DNA of 64,000 bases from contig CAMXBY010000009.1 in the NCBI GenBank assembly GCA_947179485.1, forward strand, positions 55,191 through 119,190. Reading direction: 5' to 3'. The DNA comes from Allacma fusca. Its lineage: Eukaryota; Arthropoda; Collembola; Symphypleona; Sminthuridae. A program made the translations under genes and the position numbers. The notes under the pieces were generated by a model. It was not told the origin of the DNA. It saw only the letters and a program-made list of their open reading frames with translations, and ran no database searches. Below, piece by piece: positions 12,791-26,945 of this stretch. Position 1 is the stretch's first letter, and each line of letters opens with the position of its first letter.

Positions 12791-15154
12791 ACTTTTAGTG
12801 TGGACTTTTCAGGCAAGCTTTTAGTGTGGATTTTTTATGTGGAATAATTGAAGACACTTTTGCTGTACTTTTCATGTCGATTTTTTGGGTAGACTCTCAG
12901 TGTGGATTTTTTATGCCGAAGTTCTGAGTGCACTTTTAGTCTGAATTTTTATTTAAATGTTTTGGGGTTTATTTTTAGTGGACGTTTTATGTAGAAATCC
13001 TGGGTACCCCTTCAGTGTGGAATTTTCATGGGGAGTTTTTCGGTACGCTTTTAGTGTGGAGTTTTCATGTGGATTTTCGGGTACACTTGTAGTGTGGACA
13101 TTTTATCTGAAGTTTTTGGGTTTCCTTTTTTGTTTGGAATTTTCATGTGGATTTTTTGGTACCTTTTTATGTTTTACTTTTCATGTGGATTTTCGGGAAC
13201 ACTTTTGGTGTGGACTTTTCATAAGAATTTTCGGGCAAACTTTTAGTGTGGAGTTTTTGGTTTGGATTTTTAGGGTTACCTTTTAAGTGTAGATTTTTCA
13301 TGTGGAACATTTGGTTACACTATTAGTGTGGACTTTTCGGACAAGCTTTTAGTGAGGATTTTTTATGTGGACTATTTGAGGACACTTTTGCTGTTTTTTT
13401 CAGTTGATTTTTTGGGTACTCTTAGTGTGGATATTTTATGCCAAAGTTTTGGGTGCCCTTTTGGTCTGAATTTTTTATGTGCATTTTATGGGGTTTATTT
13501 TTAGTGTGGACGTTTTATGTAGACATCCTGGGTACCCCTACAGTGTGGAATTTTCATAGGGAATTTTTCGGTACATTTTTAGTGTGGAGTTTTCATGTGA
13601 ATTTTCGGGTACACTTGTAGAGTGGACATTTTATCTGGAATCTTTGGGTTTCCTTTTTTGTGTGGAATTTTAATGTGGATTTATTGGTACCTTTTTATGT
13701 TTTACGTTTCATGTGGATTTTCGGGAACACTTTTGGAGTGGACTTTTCATAAGAATTTTCGGGCAAACTTTTAGTGTGGAGTTTTTAGTTTGGATTTTTT
13801 GGGTTACATTTTAAGTGTAGATTTTTCATGTGGAACATTTGGTTACACTATTAGTGTGGACTTTTCGGGCAAGCTTTTAGTGAGCATTTTTTATTTGGAA
13901 TATTTGTGGACACCTTTGCTGTTTTTTTTTCATGTCGATTTTTAGGGTAGACTCTTAGTGTGGATTTTTTATGCCGGAGTTTTGGGTGCACTTTTAGTCT
14001 GAACTTTTTATGTGCATTTTTTGGGGTTTATTTTTAGTGGACGTTTTATGAAGAAATCCTGGGTACCCCTTCAGTGTGGAATTTTCTTGGGGAGTTTTTC
14101 GGTACGCTTTTAGTGTGGAGTTTTCATGTGGATTTTCGGGTACACTTGTAGTGTGGACATTTTATCTGGCATTTTTGGGTTTTCTTTTTTGTGGAATTTT
14201 CACCAGGATTTTTTGGTACACTTTTGTTTTACTTTTCATGTGGATTTTCGGGAACACTTTTGGTGTGCACATTTCATAAGAATTTTCGGGCAAACTTTTA
14301 GTGTGGAGTTTTTAGTTTGGATTTGTTGGGTTAAATTTTTGGTGTAGATTTTTGATGTGGAACATTTGGTTACACTATTAGTGTGGACTTTTCGGACAAG
14401 CTTTTAGTGAGGATTTTTTATGTGGACTATTTGAGGACACTTTTGCTGTTTTTTCAGCTGATTTTTTGGGTAGACTCTTAGTGTGGATATTTTATGCCAA
14501 AGTTTTGGGTTCCCTTTTGGTCTGAATTTTTTATGTGCATTTTATGGGGTTTATTTTTAGTGTGGACGTTTTATGTAGAAATCCTGGGTACCCCTACAGT
14601 CTGGAATTTTTATAGGGAATTTTTCGGTACGCTTTTAGTGTGGAGTTTTCATGTGAATTTTCGGGTACACTTGTAGTGTGGACATTTTATCTGGAATTTT
14701 TGGGTTTCCTTTTTTGTGTGGAATTTTCACCAGCATTTTTTGGTTCACTTTTATGTTTTACTTTTCATGTGGATTTTCGGGAACACTTTACGAGTGCACT
14801 TTTCATAAGAATTTTCGGGCAAACGTTTAGTGTGGAGTTTTTAGTTTGGACTTGTTGGGTTACCTTTTTAGTGTAGATTTTTCATATGGAACATTTGGTT
14901 ACACTATTAGTGTGGACTTTTCGGACAGGCTTTTAGTGAGGATTTTTTATGTGGACTATTTGAGGACACTTTTGCTGTTTTTTCAGTTGATTTTTTGCGT
15001 AGACTCTTAGTGTGGATATTTTATGCCAATGTTTTGGGTGCCCGTTTAGTCTGAATTTTCTATGTGCATTTTACAGGGTTTATTTTTAGTGTGGACGTTT
15101 TATGTAGAAATCCTGGGTACCCCTATAGTGTGGAATTTTCATAGGGAATTTTTC

Positions 15155-15185
15155 GGTACGCTTTTAGTGTGGACATTTTATCTGG
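15155..15185 (+). repeat. In-register deletion junction, sub-repeat 14 joined to 2
   Basis: The reading passes from TTTCGGTACGC straight into TTTTAGTGTGGACATTTTAT, so sub-repeat 1 is missing exactly and no base is left over. Confidence 0.7.
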
Positions 15186-17089
15186 AATTTTTGGGTTTAC
15201 TTTTTTGTGTGGAATTTTCACGTGGATTTTTTGGTACACTTTTATGTTTTACTTTTCATGTGGATTTTCGGGAACACTTTTGGTGTGCACTTTTCATAAG
15301 AATTTTCGGGCAAACTTTTAGTGTGGAGTTTTTAGTTTGGATTTGTTGGGTTACCTTTTTAGTGTAGATTTTTGATGTGGAACATTTGGTTACACTTTTA
15401 GTGTGGACTTTTCGGGCAAGCTTTTAGTGAGGATTTTTTGTGTGGAATATTTGAGGAACCTTTTGCTGTTTATTTTCATGTCGATTTTTTGGGTAGACTC
15501 TTAGTGTGGATTTTTTATGCCAAAGTTTTGGGTGCACTTTTAGTCTGCATTTTTTACGTGCATTTTTTGGGGTTTATTTTTAGTGTGGACGTTTTATGTA
15601 GAAATCCTTGGTACCCCTTCAGTGTGGAATTTTCATGGGGAATTTTTCGGTACGCTTTTAGTGTGGAGTTTTCATGTGAATTTTCGGGCACACTTGTAGT
15701 GTGGACATTTTATCTGGCATTTTTGGGTTTCCTTTTTTGTGTGGAATTTTCATGTGGATTTTTTGGTACACTTTTATGTTTTACTTTTCACGTGGATTTT
15801 CGGGAACACTTTTGGTGTGGACTTTTCATAAGAATTTTCGGGCAAACCTTTAGTGTGGAGTTTTTGGTTTGGATTTTTAGGGTTACCTTTTAAGTGTAGA
15901 TTTTTCATGTGGAACATTTGGTTACACTATTAGTGTGGTTTTTTCGGACAAGCTTTTAGTGAGGATTTTTTATGTGGACTATTTGAGGACACTTTTGCTG
16001 TTTTTTTCAGTTGATTTTTTGGGTAGACTCTTAGTGTGGATATTTTATGCCAAAGTTTTGGGTGCCCTTTTGGTCTGAATTTTTTATGTGCATTTTATGG
16101 GGTTTATTTTTAGTGTGGACGTTTTATGTAGAAATCCTGGGTACCCCTACAGTGTGGAATTTTCATAGGGAATTTTTGGGTACATTTTTAGTGTGGAGTT
16201 TTCATGTGAATTTTCGGGTACACTTGTAGAGTGGACATTTTATCTGGAATCTTTGGGTTTCCTTTTTTGTGTGGAATTTTAATGTGGATTTATTGGTACC
16301 TTTTTATGTTTTACTTTTCATGTGGATTTTCGGGAACACTTTTGGAGTGGACTTTTCATAAGAATTTTCGGGCAAACTTTTAGTGTGGAGTTTTTAGTTT
16401 GGATTTTTTGGGTTACCTTTTAAGTGTAGATTTTTCATGTGGAACATTTGGTTACACTATTAGTGTGGACTTTTCGGGCAAGCTTTTAGTGAGCATTTTT
16501 TATTTGGAATATTTGTGGACACCTTTGCTGTTTTTTTTTCATGTCGATTTTTAGGGTAGACTCTTAGTGTGGATTTTTTATGCCGGAGTTTTGGGTGCAC
16601 TTTTAGTCTGAACTTTTTATGTGCATTTTTTGGGGTTTATTTTTAGTGGACGTTTTATGTAGAAATCCTGGGTACCCCTTCAGTGTGGAATTTTCATGGG
16701 GAGTTTTTCGGTACGCTTTTAGTGTGGAGTTTTCATGTGGATTTTCGGGCACACTTGTAGTGTGGACATTTTATCTGGCATTTTTGGGTTTCCTTTTTTG
16801 TGGAATTTTCACCAGGATTTTTTGGTACACTTTTGTTTTACTTTTCATGTGGATTTTCGGGAACACTTTTGGTGTGCACTTTTCATAAGAATTTTCGGGC
16901 AAACTTTTAGTGTGGAGTTTTTAGTTTGGATTTGTTGGGTTACCTTTTTAGTGTAGATTTTTGATGTTTAACATTTAGTTACACTATTAGTGTGGACTTT
17001 TCGGACAAGCTTTTAGTGAAGATCTTTTATGTGGACTATTTGAGGACACTTTTGCTGTTTTTTCAGCTGATTTTTTGGGTAGACTCTTA

Positions 17090-19110
17090 GTGTGGATTTT
17101 TTATGCCAAAGTTTTGGGTGCACTTTTAGTCTGAATTTTTAATGTGCATTTTTTGGGGTTTATTTTTAGTGTGGACGTTTTATGTAGAAGTCCTGGGTAC
17201 CCCTTCAGTGTGGAATTTTCATATGGAATTTTTCGGCACGTTTTTAGTGTGGAGTTTTCATGATGATTTTCGGGTACACTTGTAGTGTGGACATCTTATC
17301 TGGAATTTTCGGGTTTCCTTTTTTGTGTGGAATTTTCATGTGGATTTTTTGGTACACTTTTATGTTTTACTTTTCAGGTGGATTTTCGGGAACACTTTTG
17401 GTGTGGACTTTTCATAAGAATTTTTGGGCAAACTTATAGTGTGGAGTTTTTAGTTTGGATTTTTTGGGTTACCTTTTTAGTGTAGATTTTTCATGTGGAA
17501 CATTTGGTTACACTTTTAGTGTGGCTTTTTCGGGCAAGCTTTTAGTGAGGATTTTTTATGTGGAATATTTGAGGAAACTTTTGCTGTTTTTTTCATGTCG
17601 ATTTTTGGGTAGACTCTTAGTGTGGATTTTTTATGCCAAAGTTTTGGGTGCACTTTTAGTCTGAATTTTTAATGTGCATTTTTTTGGGTTTCTTTTTAGT
17701 GTGGACGGTTTATGTAGAAATCCTGGGTACCCCTTCAGTGTGGAATTTTCATGGGGAATTTTTGGGTACGTTTTTAGTGTGGAGTTTTCATGATGATTTT
17801 CGGGTACACTTGTAGGGTGGGCATTTTATCTGGCATTTTTGGGTTTCCTTTTTTGTGTGGAAGTTTCATGTGGATTTTTTGCACACTATTATGTTTTACT
17901 TTTCATGTGGATTTTCGGGAACACTTTTGGTGTGGAGATTTCATAAGACTTTCGGGCAAACTTTTAGTGTGGAGTGTTTAGTTTGGATTTTTTGGGTTAG
18001 CTTTTTAGTGTAGACTTTTCATGTGGAACATTTGGTTACACTTTTAGTGTGGACTTTTCGGACAAGCTTTTAGTGAGGATTTTTTATGTGGAATATTTGA
18101 GGAAACTTTTGCTGTTTTTTTTCATGTCGATTTTTTGGGTAGACTCTTAGTGTGGATTTTTTATGCCAAAGTTTTGGGTGCACTTTTAGTCTGAATTTTT
18201 AATGTGCATTTTTTTGGGTTTATTTTTAGTGTGGACGGTTTATGTAGAAATCCTGGGTACCCCTTCAGTGTGGAATTTACAAGGGGAATTTTTCGGTACG
18301 TTTTTAGTGTGGAGTTTTCATGATGATTTTCGGGTACACTTGTAGTGTGGACATTTTATCTGGAATTTTTGGGTTTCCTTTTTGTGTGGAATTTTAATGT
18401 GGATTTACTGTACACTTTTATGTTTTACTTTTCATGTGGATTTTCGGGAACACTTTTGGTGTTGAGTTTTCATAAGAATTTTCGGGCAAACTTTTAGTGT
18501 GGAGTTTTTAGTTTGGATTTTTTGGGTTACCTTTTTAGTGTAGACTTTTTATGTGAAACATTTGGTTACACTTTTAGTGTGGCTTTTTCGGGCAAGCTTT
18601 TAGTGAGGATTTTTTATGTGGAATATTTGAGGAAACTTTTGCTGTTTTTTTCATGTCGATTTTTGGGTAGACTCTTAGTGTGGATTTTTTATGCCAAAGT
18701 TTTGGGTGCACTTTTAGTCTGAATTTTTAATGTGCATTTTTTGGGGTTTATTTTTAGTGTGGACGTTTTATGTAGAAGTCCTGGGTACCCCTTCAGTGTG
18801 GAATTTTCATATGGAATTTTTCGGCACGTTTTTAGTGTGGAGTTTTCATGATGATTTTCGGGTACACTTGTAGTGTGGACATCTTATCTGGAATTTTCGG
18901 GTTTCCTTTTTTGTGTGGAATTTTCATGTGGATTTTTTGGTACACTTTTATGTTTTACTTTTCAGGTGGATTTTCGGGAACACTTTTGGTGTGGACTTTT
19001 CATAAGAATTTTTGGGCAAACTTATAGTGTGGAGTTTTTAGTTTGGATTTTTTGGGTTACCTTTTTAGTGTAGATTTTTCATGTGGAACATTTGGTTACA
19101 CTTTTAGTGT
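17090..19110 (+). repeat. Higher-order repeat zone C, period 1,588 bp
   Basis: The sequence around 17,285-17,515 returns at 18,873-19,103 with shared variants (GGACATCTTATCTGGAATT, TTTTCAGGTGGATTTTCG, GCAAACTTATAGTG). The displacement of 1,588 bp is three monomers. Monomers here share TTCATGATGATTTTCGG in sub-repeat 1, a variant that continues to the right but is absent from the first 17 kb. Confidence 0.75.
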
Positions 19111-20343
19111 GGACTTTTCGGGCAAGCTTTTAGTGAGGATTTTTTATGTGGAATATTTGAGGAGACTTTTGCTGTTTTTTTTCCATGTCGATTGTTTGGG
19201 TAGACTCTTAGTGTTGATTTTTATGCCGAAGTTTTGGGTGCACTATTAGTCTGAATTTTTTGTCCATTTTTTGGGGTTTATTTTTAGTGTGGACGTTTTA
19301 TGTAGAAATCCTGGGTACCCCTTCAGTGTGGAATTTTCATGGGGAATTTTTCGGTACGTTTTTAGTGTGGAGTTTTCATGATGATTTTCGGGTACACTTG
19401 TAGTGTGGACATTTTATCTGGAATTTTTGGGTTTCCTTTTTGTGTGGAATTTTAATGTGGATTTACTGTACACTTTTATGTTTTATTTTTCATGTGGATT
19501 TTCGGGAACACTTTTGGTGTGGACTTTTCATAAGAATTTTCGGGCAAACTTTTAGTGTGGAGTTTTTAGTTTGGATTTTTTGGGTTACCTTTTTAGTGTA
19601 GACCTTTCATGTGGAACATTTGGTTACACTTTTAGTGTGGACTTTTTGGGCAAGCTTTTAGTGAGGACTTTGATGTGGAATATTTGAGGACACTTTTGCT
19701 GTTTTTTTTTCATGTCGATTGTATGGGTAGACTCTTAGTGTGGATTTTTTATGCCAATGTTTTGGGTGCACTTTTAGTCTGAATTTTTAATGTGCATTTT
19801 TTGGGGTTTATTTTTAGTGTGGACGTTTTATGTAGAAATCCTGGGTACCCCTTCAGTGTGGAATTTTCATGGGGAATTTTTCGGTACGTTTTTAGTGTGG
19901 AGTTTTCATGATGATTTTCGGGTACACTTGTAGTGTGGACATTTTATCTGGAATTTTTGTGTTTCCTTTTTTGTGTGGAATTTTCATGTGGATTTTTTGG
20001 TACACTTTTATGTTTTACTTTTCATGTGGATTTTCAGGAACACTTTTGGTGTGGAGTTTTCATAAGAATTTTCGGGCAAACTTTTAGTGTGGAGTTTTTA
20101 GTTTGGATTTTTTGGGTTATCTTTTTAGTGTAGATTTTTCATGTGGAACATTTGGTTACACTTTTAGTGTGGACTTTTCGGGCAAGCTTTTAGTGAGGAT
20201 TTTTTATGTGGAATATTTGAGGAAACATTTGCTGTTTTTTTTTCATGTCGATGGTTTGGGTAGACTCTTAGTTTGGATTTTTTATGTTAAAGTTTTGGGT
20301 GCACTTTTAGTCTGAATTTTTAATGTGCATTTTTTGGGGTTTA

Positions 20344-20874
20344 TTTTTAGTGTGGACGTTTTATGTAGAAATCCTGGGTACCCCTTCAGTGTGGAATTCT
20401 CATGGGGAATTTTTCAGTACGCTTTTAGTGTGGAGTTTTCATATGGATTTTCGGGTACACTTGTAGTGTGGACATCTTATCTGGAATTTTCGGGTTTCCT
20501 TTTTTGTGTGGAATTTTCATGTGGATTTTTTGGTACACTTTTATGTTTTACTTTTCATGTGGATTTTCGGGAACACTTTTGGTGTGGACTTTTCATAAGA
20601 ATTTTTGGGCAAACTTTTAGTGTGGAGTTTTTAGTTTGGATTTTTTGGGTTACCTTTTTGGTGTAGATTTTTCATGTGGAACATTTGGTTACACTTTTAG
20701 TGTGGACTTTTCGGGCAAGCTTTTAGTGAGGATTTTTTATGTGGAATATTTGAGGATACTTTTGCTGTTTTTTTTTTCATGTCGATTGTTTGGGTAGACA
20801 CTTAGTGTTGATTTTTATGCCGAAGTTTTGGGTGCACTATTAGTCTGAATTTTTTGTCCATTTTTTGGGGTTTA
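20344..20874 (+). repeat. Representative satellite monomer with 14 internal ~39-bp sub-repeats
   Basis: This 531-bp copy shows the internal structure. The monomer divides into 14 related sub-repeats, typically 38-40 bp, each starting near TTTTAGTGTGGA, often with TTTTCATGTGGA in the middle, and ending in a variant of TCGGGTACAC. Measured on a consensus reading the lengths are 38, 39, 39, 38, 38, 40, 40, 26, 39, 38, 39, 39, 39 and 40, total 532. The eighth is short (26 bp) and lacks the middle part. The monomer therefore probably arose by tandem growth of an ancestral ~39-bp minisatellite, which then diverged and was amplified as a 532-bp block. Here sub-repeat 13 is placed first; the phase is arbitrary. 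Confidence 0.9.
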
Positions 20875-23094
20875 TTTTTAGTGTGGACGTTTAATGTAGA
20901 AATCCTGGGTACCCCTTCAGTGTGGAATTTTCATGGGGAATTTTTCGGTACGTTTTTAGTGTGGAGTTTTCATGATGATTTTCGGGTACACTTGTAGTGT
21001 GGACATTTTATCTAGAATTTTTGGGTTTCCTTTTTTTTGTGGAATTTTCATGTGGATTTTTTGGTACACTTTTATGTTTTACTTTTCATGTGCATTTTCG
21101 GGAACACTTTTGGTGTGGACTTTTCATAAGAATTTTCGGGCAAACTTTTAGTGTGGAGTTTTAAGTTTGGATTTTTTGGGTTACCTTTTTAGTGTAGATT
21201 TTTCATGTAGAACATTTGCATACACTTTTAGTGTGGACTTTTCGGGCAAGCTTTTAGTGAGGATTTTGATGTGGAATATTTGAGGAATATTTTGCTGTTT
21301 TTTTTTCATGTCGATTTTTTGGATGGACTCTTAGTGTGGATTTTTATGCCGAAGTTTTGGGTGCACTATTAGTCTGAATTTTTTGTCCATTTTTTGGGGT
21401 TTATTTTTAGTGTGGACGTTTTATGTAGAAATCCTGGGTACCCCTTCAGTGTGGAATTTTCATGGGGAATTTTTCGGTACGCTTTTAGTGTGGAGTTTTC
21501 ATATGGATTTTCGGGTACACTTGTAGTGTGGACATTTTATCTGGAATTTTTGTGTTTCCTTTTTTGTGTGGAATTTTCATGTGGATTTTTTGGTACACTT
21601 TTATGTTTTACTTTTCATGTGGATTTTCGGGAACACTTTTGGTGTGGACTTTTTATAAGAATTTTCGGGCAATCTTTTAGTGTGGAGTTTTTAGTTTGGA
21701 TTTTTTGGGTTACCTTTTTAGTGTACTTTTCATGTGGAACATTTGGTTACACTTTTTGTGTGGACTTTTCGGGCAAGCTTTTAGTGAGGATTTTGATGTG
21801 GAATATTTGAGGACACTTTTGCTGTTTTTTTTCATGTCGATTGTTTGGGTAGACTCTTAGTGTGGATTTTTTATGCCAAAGTTTTGGGTGCACTTTTAGT
21901 CTGAATTTTTAATGTGCATTTTTTGGGGTTTAGTTTTAGTGTGGACGTTTTATGTAGAAATCCTGGGTACCCCTTCAGTGAGGAATTTTCATGGGGAATT
22001 TTTCGGTACGTTTTTAGTGTGGAATTTTCATGATGATTTTCGGGTACACTTGTAGTGTGGACATTTATCTGGAATTTTTGGGTTTCCTTTTTGTGTGGAA
22101 TTTTAATGTGGATTTATTGTACTTTTTTGTTTTACTTTTCATGTGGATTTTCGGGAACACTTTTGGTGTGCACTTTTCATAAGAATTTTCGGGCAAACTT
22201 TTAGTGTGGAGTTTTTAGTTTGGATTTTTTGGGTTACCTTTTTAGTGTACTTTTCATGTGGAACATTTGGTTACACTTTTTGTGTGGACTTTTCGGGCAA
22301 GCTTTTAGTAAGAATTTTGATGTGGAATATTTGAGGACACTTTTGCTGTTTTTTTTCATGTCGATTGTTTGGGTAGACTCTTAGTATTGGATTTTTTATG
22401 CCAAAGTTTTGGGTGCACTTTTAGTCTGAATTTTTAATGTGCATTTTTTGGGGTTTATTTTTAGTGTGGACGTTTTATGTAGAAATCCTGGGTACCCCTT
22501 CAGTGTGGAATTTTCATGGGGAATTTTTCGGTACGCTTTTAGTGTGGAAATTTCATGTGGATTTTTGGGTACACTTGTAGTTTGGACATTTTATCTAGAA
22601 TTTTTGGGTTTCCTTTTTTTTTGTGGAATTTTCATGTGGATTTTTTGGTACACTTTTATGTTTTACTTTTCATGTGCATTTTCGGGAACACTTTTGGTGT
22701 GGACTTTTCATAAGAATTTTCGGGCAAACTTTTAGTGTGGAGTTTTTAGTTTGGATTTTTGGGTTACCTTTTTAGTGTAGATTTTTCATGTGGAACATTT
22801 GCATACACTTTTAGTGTGGAATTTTCGGGCAAGCTTTTAGTGAGGATTTTTTATGTGGAATATTTGAGGACACTTTTGCTGTTTTTTTTTCATATCGATT
22901 TTTTAGATGGACTCTTAGTGTGGATTTTTTATGCCGAAGTTTTGGGTGCACTTTTAGTCTGAATTTTTAATGTGCATTTTTTGGGGTTTATTTTTAGTGC
23001 GGACGTTTTATGTAGAAATCCTGGGTACCCCTTCAGTGTGGAATTTTCATGGGGAATTTTTCGGTACGCTTTTAGTGTGGAGTTTTCATGATGA

Positions 23095-23120
23095 TTTTCG
23101 GGTACACTTTTATGTTTTAC
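23095..23120 (+). repeat. In-register deletion junction, sub-repeat 1 joined to 4
   Basis: GATTTTCGGGTACAC is followed at once by TTTTATGTTTTACTTTTC. Sub-repeats 2 and 3 (about 78 bp) are lost with the phase kept. Confidence 0.7.
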
Positions 23121-23239
23121 TTTTCATGTGGATTTTCGGGAACACTTTTGGTGTGGACTTTTTATAAGAATTTTCGGGCAAACGTTTAGTGTGGAGTTTT
23201 TAGTTTGGATTTTTTGGGTTACCTTTTTAGTGTACTTCT

Positions 23240-25620
23240 CATGTAGAACATTTGCATACACTTTTAGTGTGGACTTTTCGGGCAAGCTTTTAGTGAGGAT
23301 TTTTTATGTGGAATATTTGAGGAATATTTTGCTGTTTTTTTTTTCATGTCGATTTTTTGGATGAACTCTTAGTGTGGATTTTTATGCCGAAGTTTTGGGT
23401 GCACTATTAGTCTGAATTTTTTGTCCATTTTTTGGGGTTTATTTTTAGTGTGGACGTTTTATGTAGAAATCCTGGGTACCCCTTCAGTGTGGAATTTTCA
23501 TGGGGAATTTTTCGGTACGCTTTTAGTGTGGAGTTTTCATATGGATTTTCGGGTACACTTGTAGTGTGGACATTTTATCTGGAATTTTTGGGTTTCCTTT
23601 TTTGTGTGGAATTTTCATGTGGATTTTTTGGTACACTTTTATGGTTTACTTTTCATGTGGATTTTCGGGAACACTTTTGGTGTGGACTTTTCATAAGAAT
23701 TTTCGGGCAAACTTTTAGTGTGGAGTTTTTAGTTTGGATTTTTGGGTTACCTTTTTAGTGTAGATTTTTCATGTGGAACATTTGCATACACTTTTAGTGT
23801 GGAATTTTCGGGCAAGCTTTTAGTGAGGATTTATTATGTGGAATATTTGAGGACACTTTTGCTGTTTTTTTTTCATATCGATTTTTTAGATGGACTCTTA
23901 GTGTGGATTTTTTATGCCGAAGTTTTGGGTGCACTTTTAGTCTGAATTTTTAATGTGCATTTTTTGGGGTTTATTTTTAGTGCGGACGTTTTATATAGAA
24001 ATCCTGGGTACCCCTTCAGTGTGGAATTTTCATGGGGAATTTTTCGGTACGCTTTTAGTGTGGAGTTTTCATGATGATTTTCGGGTACACTTGTAGTGTG
24101 GACATTTTATCTGGAATTTTTGGGTTTCCTTTTTGTGTGGAATTTTAATGTGGATTTATTGTACACTTTTATGTTTTACTTTTCATGTGGATTTTCGGGA
24201 ACACTTTTGGTGTGGACTTTTCATAAGAATTTTCGGGCAAACTTTTAGTGTGGAGTTTTTAGTTGGGATTTTTGGGTTACCTTTTTAGTGTAGATTTTTC
24301 ATGTGGAACATTTGGTTACACTTTTAGTGTGGACTTTTCGGGCAAGCTTTTAATGAGGATTTTGATGTGGAATATTTGAGGAAACGTTTGCTGTTTTTTT
24401 TCCATGTCGATTGTTTGGGTAGACTCTTAGTGTGGATTTTTTATGCCAAAGTTTTGGGTGCCCTTTTAGTCTGAATTTTTAATGTGCATTTTCTGGGGTT
24501 TATTTTTAGTGTGGACGTTTTATGTAGAAATCCTGGGTACCCCTTCAGTGTGGAATTTTCATGGGGAATTTTTCGGTACGCTTTTAGTGTGGAGTTTTCA
24601 TATGGATTTTCGGGTACGCTTGTAGTGTGGACATTTATCTGGAATTTTCGGGTTTCCTTTTTTGTGTGGAATTTTCATGTTGATTTTTTGGTACACTTTT
24701 ATGTTTTACTTTTTATGTGCATTTTCGGGAACACTTTTGGTGTGGACTTGTCAGAAGAACTTTCGGGCAAACTTTTAGTGTGGAGTTTTTAGTTTGGATT
24801 TTTTGGGTTACCTTTGTAGTGTAGATTTTTCATATGGAACATTTGCATACACTTTTAGTGTGGAATTTTCGGGCAAGCTTTTAGTAAGGATTTTGATGTG
24901 GAATATTTGAGGAAACTTTTGCTGTTTTTTTTCATGTCGATTTTTTGGGTAGACTCTTAGTGTGGATTTTTTATGCCAAAGTTTTGGGAGCACTTTTAGT
25001 CTGAATTTTTAATGTGCATTTTTTTGGGTTTATTTTTAGTGTGGACGTTTTATGTAGAAATCCTGGGTACCCCTTCAGTGTGGAATTTTCATGGGGAATT
25101 CTTCGGTACGCTTTTAGTGTGGAGTTTTCATGCGGATTTTCGGGTACACTTGTAGTGTGGATATTTTATCTGGAATTTTGGGGTTTCGTTTTTTGTGTGG
25201 AATTTTCATGTTGATTTTTTGGTACACTTTTATGTTTTACTTTTCATGTGGATTTTCGGGAACACTTTTGGTGTTGACTTTTCATAAGAATTTTCGGGCA
25301 AACTTTTAGTGTGGAGTTTTTAGTTTGGATTTTTTGGGTTACCTTTTTACTGCAGATTTTTCATGCGGAACATTTGGTTACACTTTTTGTGTGAACTTTT
25401 CGGGCAAGCTTTTAGTGAGGATTTTTTATGTGGAATATTTGAGGACACTTTTGCTGTTTTTTTTTTCATATCGATTTTTTAGATGGACTCTTAGTGTGGA
25501 TTTTTTATGCCGAAGTTTTGGGTGCACTTTTAGTCTGAATTTTTAATGTGCATTTTTTGGGGTTTATTTTTAGTGCGGACGTTTTATGTAGAAATCCTGG
25601 GTACCCCTTCAGTGTGGAAT
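23240..25620 (+). repeat. Higher-order repeat zone D, copy 1 of a 3,706-bp block
   Basis: From about 23,240 the sequence matches the region 3,706 bp downstream through variants such as TTTGCATACAC, TTTTTTAGATGGACTC, TTTTACTGCAGATTTTTC and TTTTGGGGTTTCG. Seven monomers make up the period. Confidence 0.8.
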
Positions 25621-26945
25621 TTTCATGGGGAATTTTTCGGTACGCTTTTAGTGTGGAGTTTTCATGATGATTTTCGGGTACACTTGTAGTGTGGACATTT
25701 ATCTGGAATTTTTGGGTTTCCTTTTTGTGTGGAATTTTAATGTGGATTTATTGTACTTTTTTGTTTTACTTTTCATGTGGATTTTCGGGAACACTTTTGG
25801 TGTGCACTTTTCATAAGAATTTTCGGGCAAACTTTTAGTGTGGAGTTTTTAGTTTGGATTTTTTGGGTTACCTTTTTAGTGTACTTTTCATGTGGAACAT
25901 TTGGTTACACTTTTTGTGTGGACTTTTCGGGCAAGCTTTTAGTAAGGATTTTGATGTGGAATATTTGAGGACACTTTTGCTGTTTTTTTTCATGTCGATT
26001 GTTTGGGTAGACTCTTAGTATTGGATTTTTTATGCCAAAGTTTTGGGTGCACTTTTAGTCTGAATTTTTAATGTGCATTTTTTGGGGTTTAGTTTTAGTG
26101 TGGACGTTTTATGTAGAAATCCTGGGTACCCCTTCAGTGAGGAATTTTCATGGGGAATTTTTCGGTACGTTTTTAGTGTGGAGTTTTCATGATGATTTTC
26201 GGGTACACTTGTAGTGTGGACATTTATCTGGAATTTTTGGGTTTCCTTTTTGTGTGGAATTTTAATGTGGATTTATTGTACTTTTTCGTTTTACTTTTCA
26301 TGTGGATTTTCGGGAACAGTTTTTGTGTGCACTTTTCATAAGAATTTTCGGGCAAACTTTTAGTGTGGAGTTTTTAGTTTGGATTTTTGAGGTTACCTTT
26401 TTAGTGTACTTTTCATGTGGAACATTTGGTTACATTTTTTGTGTGGACTTTTCGGGCAAGCTTTTAGTGAGGATTTTGATGTGGAATATTTGAGGACACT
26501 TTTGCTGTTTTTTTTCATGTCGATTGTTTGGGTAGACTCTTAGTGTGGATTTTTTATGCCAAAGTTTTGGGTGCACTTTCAGTCTGAATTTTTAATTTGC
26601 ATTTTTTGGGGTTTATTTTTAGTGTGGACGTTTTATGTAGAAATCCTGGGTACCCCTTCAGTGTGGAATTTTCATGGGGAATTTTTCGGTACGCTTTTAG
26701 TGTGGAAATTTCATGTGGATTTTTGGGTACACTTGTAGTTTGGACATTTTATCTAGAATTTTTGGGTTTCCTTTTTTTTTGTGGAATTTTCATGTGGATT
26801 TTTTGGTACACTTTTATGTTTTACTTTTCATGTGCATTTTCGGGAACACTTTTGGTGTGGACTTTTCATAAGAATTTTCGGGCAAACTTTTAGTGTGGAG
26901 TTTTTAGTTTGGATTTTTTGGGTTACCTTTTTAGTGTAGATTTTT